Source: Albula goreensis
Taxonomy: Eukaryota > Chordata > Actinopteri > Albuliformes > Albulidae
Assembly (NCBI GenBank): GCA_022829145.1
Contig: CM040746.1
Coordinates: forward strand, 33,011,712-33,075,711
DNA length: 64,000 bases
Direction of reading: 5' to 3'
In this document: piece by piece, positions 59,301 to 64,000 of the stretch
How positions within the stretch are numbered: the stretch's first letter is position 1
Layout of the letters: the number at the start of each line of letters is the position of its first letter
Translations under genes and position numbers: made by a program
Notes under the pieces: model-generated
Databases searched by the model: none
The model's input: the letters and a program-made list of their open reading frames with translations, nothing else
Told to the model about the DNA's origin: nothing

Positions 59301-61726
59301 CAGACCATGATCTGAAGTGCTACCTAGATGACTGCAGAGTGACAGCTGTACTGAGATGCATCTATCCTGAACATGTGACTGCATGGTTTTATCCTATCAC
59401 TGTTTTCATTCCTCTGCTTTTGGTCACGGTGTTTGTTTGCATTGAGGTTCATCAGCCACACCTTAAATTGGTCTATGAGGAGGAGAAGCCCTTGAAGCTC
59501 GGCGGGAAGGACACTGAGTGCCATTCTCAAACTTAAAAAAAAAACACACACTCTGCTTTTATCTACATGTTTCACCTTGATGACTATTCTGCATGTAAGA
59601 GGTTGCCTGAGCAACCATGCAAATAAAAAGTGAATTTAATGAAACTGAGTTAACAAGGAAAAATCCAAGAAAGACCAGGGTAAGGATCAAGAACTGCAAG
59701 TTAAAACGTGTCATGGATTGTGTGGCTATGACTCAACTAAATAAATGAGGTAATGTACATTCACATTGTGGAGGTTGCCTGAGAGAGTCACAGGCATGAG
59801 TCTAAAGCCATTGGCACCCACAGCTACATCTCTCTCTCACAGGTATGTTTATTCAGAGATCTGCCCAGAGGCCTGGCAAAGCATATTCTCTTACCAGCAA
59901 TATCCCAAGAAATCGACTCTCCACTCCACTGAAATGTATGAAGCTGTTATGTTGTGTGTAAGGGGTTTGGCGGTGAAATCCAACTCTTCAATGAAGATGA
60001 ATTTTACAAAGGCATTCGGGTCTCCAGGGAAAGCATGGAAAAAGCTGTAATTAAGCATATGCAGTAAGTGCGCAGGCATCATTATCAGCAATTGAAAACT
60101 GATATAAGAATGGCTTCCTAATCCATGTAAGTGGTCATTGTGTATGGAGATGCAGGCCACTCTAACCTTGAGGGGAAGCACCCAGCCCCAACCACCCCCC
60201 CCCCCCACCCCTCTCCCAACCCCAATCCCTGCAGGCACTCTTAATGCAGCTGCCATACGACATAAAGCATGCCATGTTTAACCTGGAGTTGGCCTTTAAA
60301 TATAAATAATGTAATCAGTTTGCTTACTTTCCCCCCCAACGTTTCCCATATCCCGCTCTAAGGAGCCCCTACCTCACACCGATGCCTCCCTGCTCTTGGC
60401 TCTGCATGCACCAGCAGCTGGTCAGCTGTAAAATATGATGAGGTTTACTGTGCAATGGTGCAGCACTGCTGTTAAATGCATAAAAGAGTGAAATCTGCTG
60501 GAGGATAACCATAAACGCCCACTGCACTTGGTAAGCAGAACTGAAAAAAAAGGCCAAGATGGCCAAAAAACATGTCATTATGAAGCTAGATGTTTTGATA
60601 GAGGTGCGTTTCAAATGAACAACACTAATGACACTAATGAAATCATTTCACTGGTGAACTGCCATGTTCTAAATGCGATACACTTCAATTGATGCAGATA
60701 TAAAAGTGAAAAGTGTGTATTTAAATTATATGGCCAAATTCCTGAATTCCTGAATGCATATACTTTAGTGCAGGTCTGCGTTCGGCCCAATGTGAGCAAA
60801 AATTAAATTTTTTTGATACAGGCAATAAAATAAAGACATCTAAAACAATAAAAGCCTCATACAAAAAAAGAACTTTAATAATACCTTCGGTGTTATATTA
60901 AAATACTTTTTTCTGTTAATATTACCACTTCAACTTAAAAATTGGGTCTAAAGTTTGTGCTGTTGCTGCCTAGATGATGGCTATCGATGAGGAATATGCA
61001 CTCAACTTGGTCTGGCCAGGCGCGAAATTACATTTTTAAGAGGTAATGACAGATAACCAAGCATTGACTGCTAGGCTTATAGCGGCTGAGCTTATTTTCC
61101 AATATAAAGGAAAGCATAAAGTAAACAGAGACATTTCCCAAAATGTTTCTATCTGTGGAGAAACATCGATTCTGAGTGATCGGTTTTGTTTTGCTATAAT
61201 ATATGTGAAGTAGAGGAGCTATGGAGCAGAAGGAGAGGGATGGAGAGACCGATTTTCATGGACAAAGCAGAGTTAGAGATGAATAAAGAGAGACTGAGAC
61301 TGAGAGGAACACTAACCCTCTGTCACTCCATCAAGAAGTCCCTTCGACAAGTTACCATCCAGAGGCAATCTTAAATCTTTCATGAGGCTTTAACTAAATA
61401 AAAAATAAAAAAGCATTTGAAATACATATAGATATATTCATTTAATATTTCAAAAGAATTTAATGGATTCACCCATTTCTCACTCGCATTTTCCGTGAAT
61501 GTTTGTCCTAAACACTCCTTTCCAAGGCTTTTACTCCAACATTGGACTGGACTGGATTTATCCAATTGAACATAACAGTGTGCTCTGGAATTCAGGAAAG
61601 ACTTTCTAGGAATGAACTTTTAAAGGCAAAAAGACTTCTAGGCTGTTGTGTGTGTGAGAGAGAGTGAAAGTGAGAGAGATATTGAGTGAATCTGTCCATT
61701 AATGTTTATTTTTTATGTATGCATTT

Positions 61727-61728
<2 letters not shown>
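59301..61728. other. Single-copy DNA with C-rich tract
   Basis: No exon recognised. A C-rich tract at 60182-60229 includes a C12 run. 59810-60070 is GC-balanced, with open frames on both strands (94 and 121 codons) but no domain. A short GA tract lies at 61658-61679. Confidence 0.5.
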
Positions 61729-61811
<83 letters not shown>

Positions 61812-61819
61812 TGTGTGTG
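61729..61819. repeat. (GT)~40 microsatellite
   Basis: GT array with one GA interruption near the 3' end. Confidence 0.97.
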
Positions 61820-62168
61820 ACAGCTGACAAATACTACATTAATATCAACAGTATATACACAGCAAAAACACAACAAAAATATCTTTAGAATAAAGGTGAG
61901 TAGATAGTTTTATAGTTTATCCATCTGAATATGTTTGCCTTCAGCTTGCTGTATGCATGCCTGACTGTGACGGAGCACACATATGCTCAAGATCTATGCC
62001 ATGTTGTGATTGGCCACATCACACATGTGTTACTGTGATGCAGCTCCTCTTTAGCGAGCCTACAATGGAACGTGCTGAAGCCTAAACTACTCCAGCCCCT
62101 TTAAAGGAACATGACTCGCTGTGAGTGAAAGCACTGCTCTTCAATCCATTTCTTAAGAATACAATGGG

Positions 62169-62169
<1 letters not shown>
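61820..62169. other. Single-copy DNA
   Basis: No feature seen. Confidence 0.5.

Positions 62170-62204
<35 letters not shown>
62170..62204. repeat. (CA)17 microsatellite
   Basis: Uninterrupted CA array. Confidence 0.97.
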
Positions 62205-62209
<5 letters not shown>

Positions 62210-62859
62210 TCACATATTAGTACAATCTCCATTTTTTAGGTAAATGATTGTATGCATTTTTATTTCATGAACTAAACATTGGGTATAAGAGGGGAAGCTA
62301 TGCCGTTGTTAAGCGAACAGCTGAGCTGCACCATGGTTCATTGGCAGGATTATTGGGATGACCAAAAAAAAAGATGTCACAGCACGGGTATGGCAAGCAA
62401 GATCTGAGTATACGTGCTAGGCTTTCTCCTAAAACATACAGTTTATAAAGAGGATGCTTGCAAGACCATGGAGATTTTTAAGATGAAAAGGCATTTTTCA
62501 ATTCCACTTGACATTACATTTAATATGCTGTTGTAGAGATCAAACATGATAACAGCCTAAATCCAATATTCCCCATCTATTTCTGAAGCACTTGAAGTTT
62601 AGGGGGGGATGCACTGATTTTTTTAGTGGAAGCAACTGATGAACAAATAATCTCTGATTATCTCACATTTTGTGTCTTTTTTGACACAAAGAGGTTTGAG
62701 AGATTTGGCCCTGACATGCATCTAAGTAACTTCCTGTTTGGGTTTCCTTTGAATGTCTGCATTTTACAAGCACACATTTGTCAGCTGACTTGCACTGTAG
62801 TCCGGATGACAAGTCTTCCCATGGACCTCTAGCACAAATACTTCCATGGAGACCAGGAG
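62205..62859. other. AT-rich single-copy DNA
   Basis: No gene or repeat seen. Confidence 0.5.
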
Positions 62860-63430
62860 GACGGTCAGGAATCATGGTTGCCATGATATGCCATGACAGC
62901 ATCGGGAAACATTTTTGGGGCCCCCGTCAAGCGTGATTCAGGGGCCCCCTGAGTCATTTTGGGCTTTCATCCCTGTTCAGTGTCCATGATGGGGACGGAA
63001 CCTCTGTACAAGGGTTCCATTAATTCTGGCTGAGCCAGGCTATTAGTAACAGTAACAATGAGCAAATTGCTCTTCCTCATTTAGATATGGGACGAGGAGA
63101 TTATATTCCGGTGTGCAGACAAATTAGTGTTTGCGTGTTACTGCATCCCGAGATCTGTCACTTTATTCAAAACTCCACCGCTCTCCACTTTTGCTTCATT
63201 ACACAGTATTTTCTATTATGACAACAACAGCGATTCATTATTTGCAGTCATGCCGTGTTTCTGTTTACCAATCAAATTAGCCACAGCTGACCATGCACTC
63301 TGCTTCTCCAGTGTCTATGCCCCCAGGGTACAGCTACTGCTGCATGTGAAGAATAAAGTTGGCAGTGAAATTAGACCACCTGGCGAAGTAAGTAAACTCC
63401 AGCCATCTTGGCGGAGGCAGGGGTGAAATA
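62860..63430. promoter_or_regulatory. Palindrome-rich candidate regulatory block
   Basis: ATCATGG-TTG-CCATGAT (62871-62887) is a perfect inverted repeat with an RFX-like gttgccat. GGGGCCCCC occurs at 62917-62925 and 62941-62949; the second is flanked by TGATTCA (62934-62940) and, overlapping its end, TGAGTCA (62950-62956). GAGCAA-A-TTGCTC lies near 63060. The following 350 bp (TTCCATTAATTC, CAAATTAGTG, CGATTCATTATTTGC, CCAATCAAATTAGCC) is homeodomain-motif rich and repeat-free. Confidence 0.4.
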
Positions 63431-63527
63431 TGAATAAAAATGACAAATGAATAAAAATATCTTACATACTGAATTAACTATGCAGTGGAATGTGATTCTA
63501 CAACTGATGTCCCACAAACATTATATA

Positions 63528-63545
63528 TTCTTCTTCTTCTTCTTC

Positions 63546-63579
<34 letters not shown>

Positions 63580-63585
63580 TACTAC
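63528..63585. repeat. (TTC)n(TTA)n compound microsatellite
   Basis: About six TTC units followed by about a dozen TTA/ATT units. Leu or Ile runs in open frames are artefacts. Confidence 0.96.
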
Positions 63586-63640
63586 CTGTACTTATGAACA
63601 GAAAGTATGTACATTTTCTGAATCACTATCAGTTGCTGGT

Positions 63641-63920
63641 AAGATTGTTCATAGCCGATCTCTGTCCTTTGATTTTACATCACACTTGAACACTTTGCTA
63701 TCACAGCCATTACTCTGTTGAAACACAGTGTAAATGGTGCAGCAATGTCACATCAAAGACTTTTTTATTTTTGTCTCCAAATCAATGAGATTGTTCAGAG
63801 CTGATCTGATCTCTTTGATTTTAGATCATACTCGAACATGTTGACGTTGCAGCCATTAGTGCTTTGTAAAAATTCGGTGGTAACATTACATCAAAGAGCA
63901 TTTGTGCCTGCAAATGTGGT
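63641..63920 (+). repeat. Diverged 146-bp tandem duplication
   Basis: Unit 1 begins aagattgttcatagccgatc at 63641 and unit 2 gagattgttcagagctgatc at 63787. Shared blocks follow in the same order: ctttgatttta(c/g)atca, ac(t)tgaaca / actcgaaca, (a/g)cagccatta, and acatcaaaga / acatcaaaga. Overall identity is perhaps 70%, so the duplication is old. Neither unit codes for protein. Confidence 0.75.
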
Positions 63921-64000
63921 CTTGCGGTGCCGTTGTCTGCACTGCTTGTGCCCTTAATCCCAGCTGTGGGATTCATGCACCGTTAGCCAGCCTCAGATAT
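63921..64000. other. Window end, no feature
   Basis: Eighty bases of GC-balanced sequence. Nothing recognised. Confidence 0.5.

Noticed and set aside
59766-60256. Overlapping 94- and 121-codon frames
   Set aside because: No domain; the minus frame starts in a C12 tract giving Gly runs. Possible regulatory DNA but not coding.

Overview
This window reads as vertebrate, most likely ray-finned fish, nuclear DNA from a gene-poor stretch. The evidence is the set of repeats: a 5S-rRNA-derived SINE, tRNA-derived SINEs with the fish-type 3' tail (gcatccactaaatg... ending in repeated TAATG), a small transposon with GGTAACACTTT termini, and very long CA/GT arrays. An early-branching teleost would fit but I cannot prove it. 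No long open reading frame, reverse transcriptase, transposase, retroviral gene, rRNA gene, functional tRNA or CRISPR array is recognisable. Nearly all small open frames fall in microsatellites or in non-coding DNA.

Layout. From 1 to about 35 kb there is mostly single-copy DNA with scattered fossils: the 5S SINE at 2.4-2.8 kb, another old interspersed repeat at 3.0-3.3 kb, a tRNA SINE at 10.85-11.09 kb, a MITE at 33.28-33.54 kb, an AAGTC-rich element at 34.0-35.1 kb and a SINE at 35.15-35.31 kb. Between them lie blocks that look like conserved non-coding/enhancer DNA: 8.6-8.9, 9.9-10.3, 13.5-13.7, 15.4-15.6, 16.3-17.1, 18.3-18.6, 22.0-22.8, 25.3-26.3 and 28.4-29.0 kb. They are moderately GC-rich, repeat-free and dense in homeodomain-type motifs and palindromes. 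From 36 to 45 kb there are more such blocks, a TATA/CCAAT promoter-like module at 43.65-43.76 kb and a second SINE at 39.9 kb.

The best gene evidence is at 47.86-49.13 kb: a CpG-rich, pyrimidine-rich segment ending in a short putative first coding exon (MDAETPGET, then a GTAAGA donor) on the + strand. If real, everything from 49.13 kb to the end is probably its first intron or intergenic DNA, because no second exon could be identified. Just upstream lies an 841-bp tandem duplication with one difference between copies, either very recent or an assembly artefact.

The right part (49-64 kb) holds long dinucleotide arrays, a foldback element at 58.9-59.3 kb, a locus with three related copies (direct, inverted, direct) at 56.15-56.35 kb inside another enhancer-like block, and an old 146-bp direct duplication at 63.64-63.92 kb. 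The picture is of a regulatory landscape around a developmental-type gene. Conservation, chromatin marks and transcription cannot be seen from sequence alone, so regulatory calls carry low confidence. I did not find a convincing new molecular system; the most unusual items are the symmetric motif palindromes, the three-copy locus and the recent 841-bp duplication.
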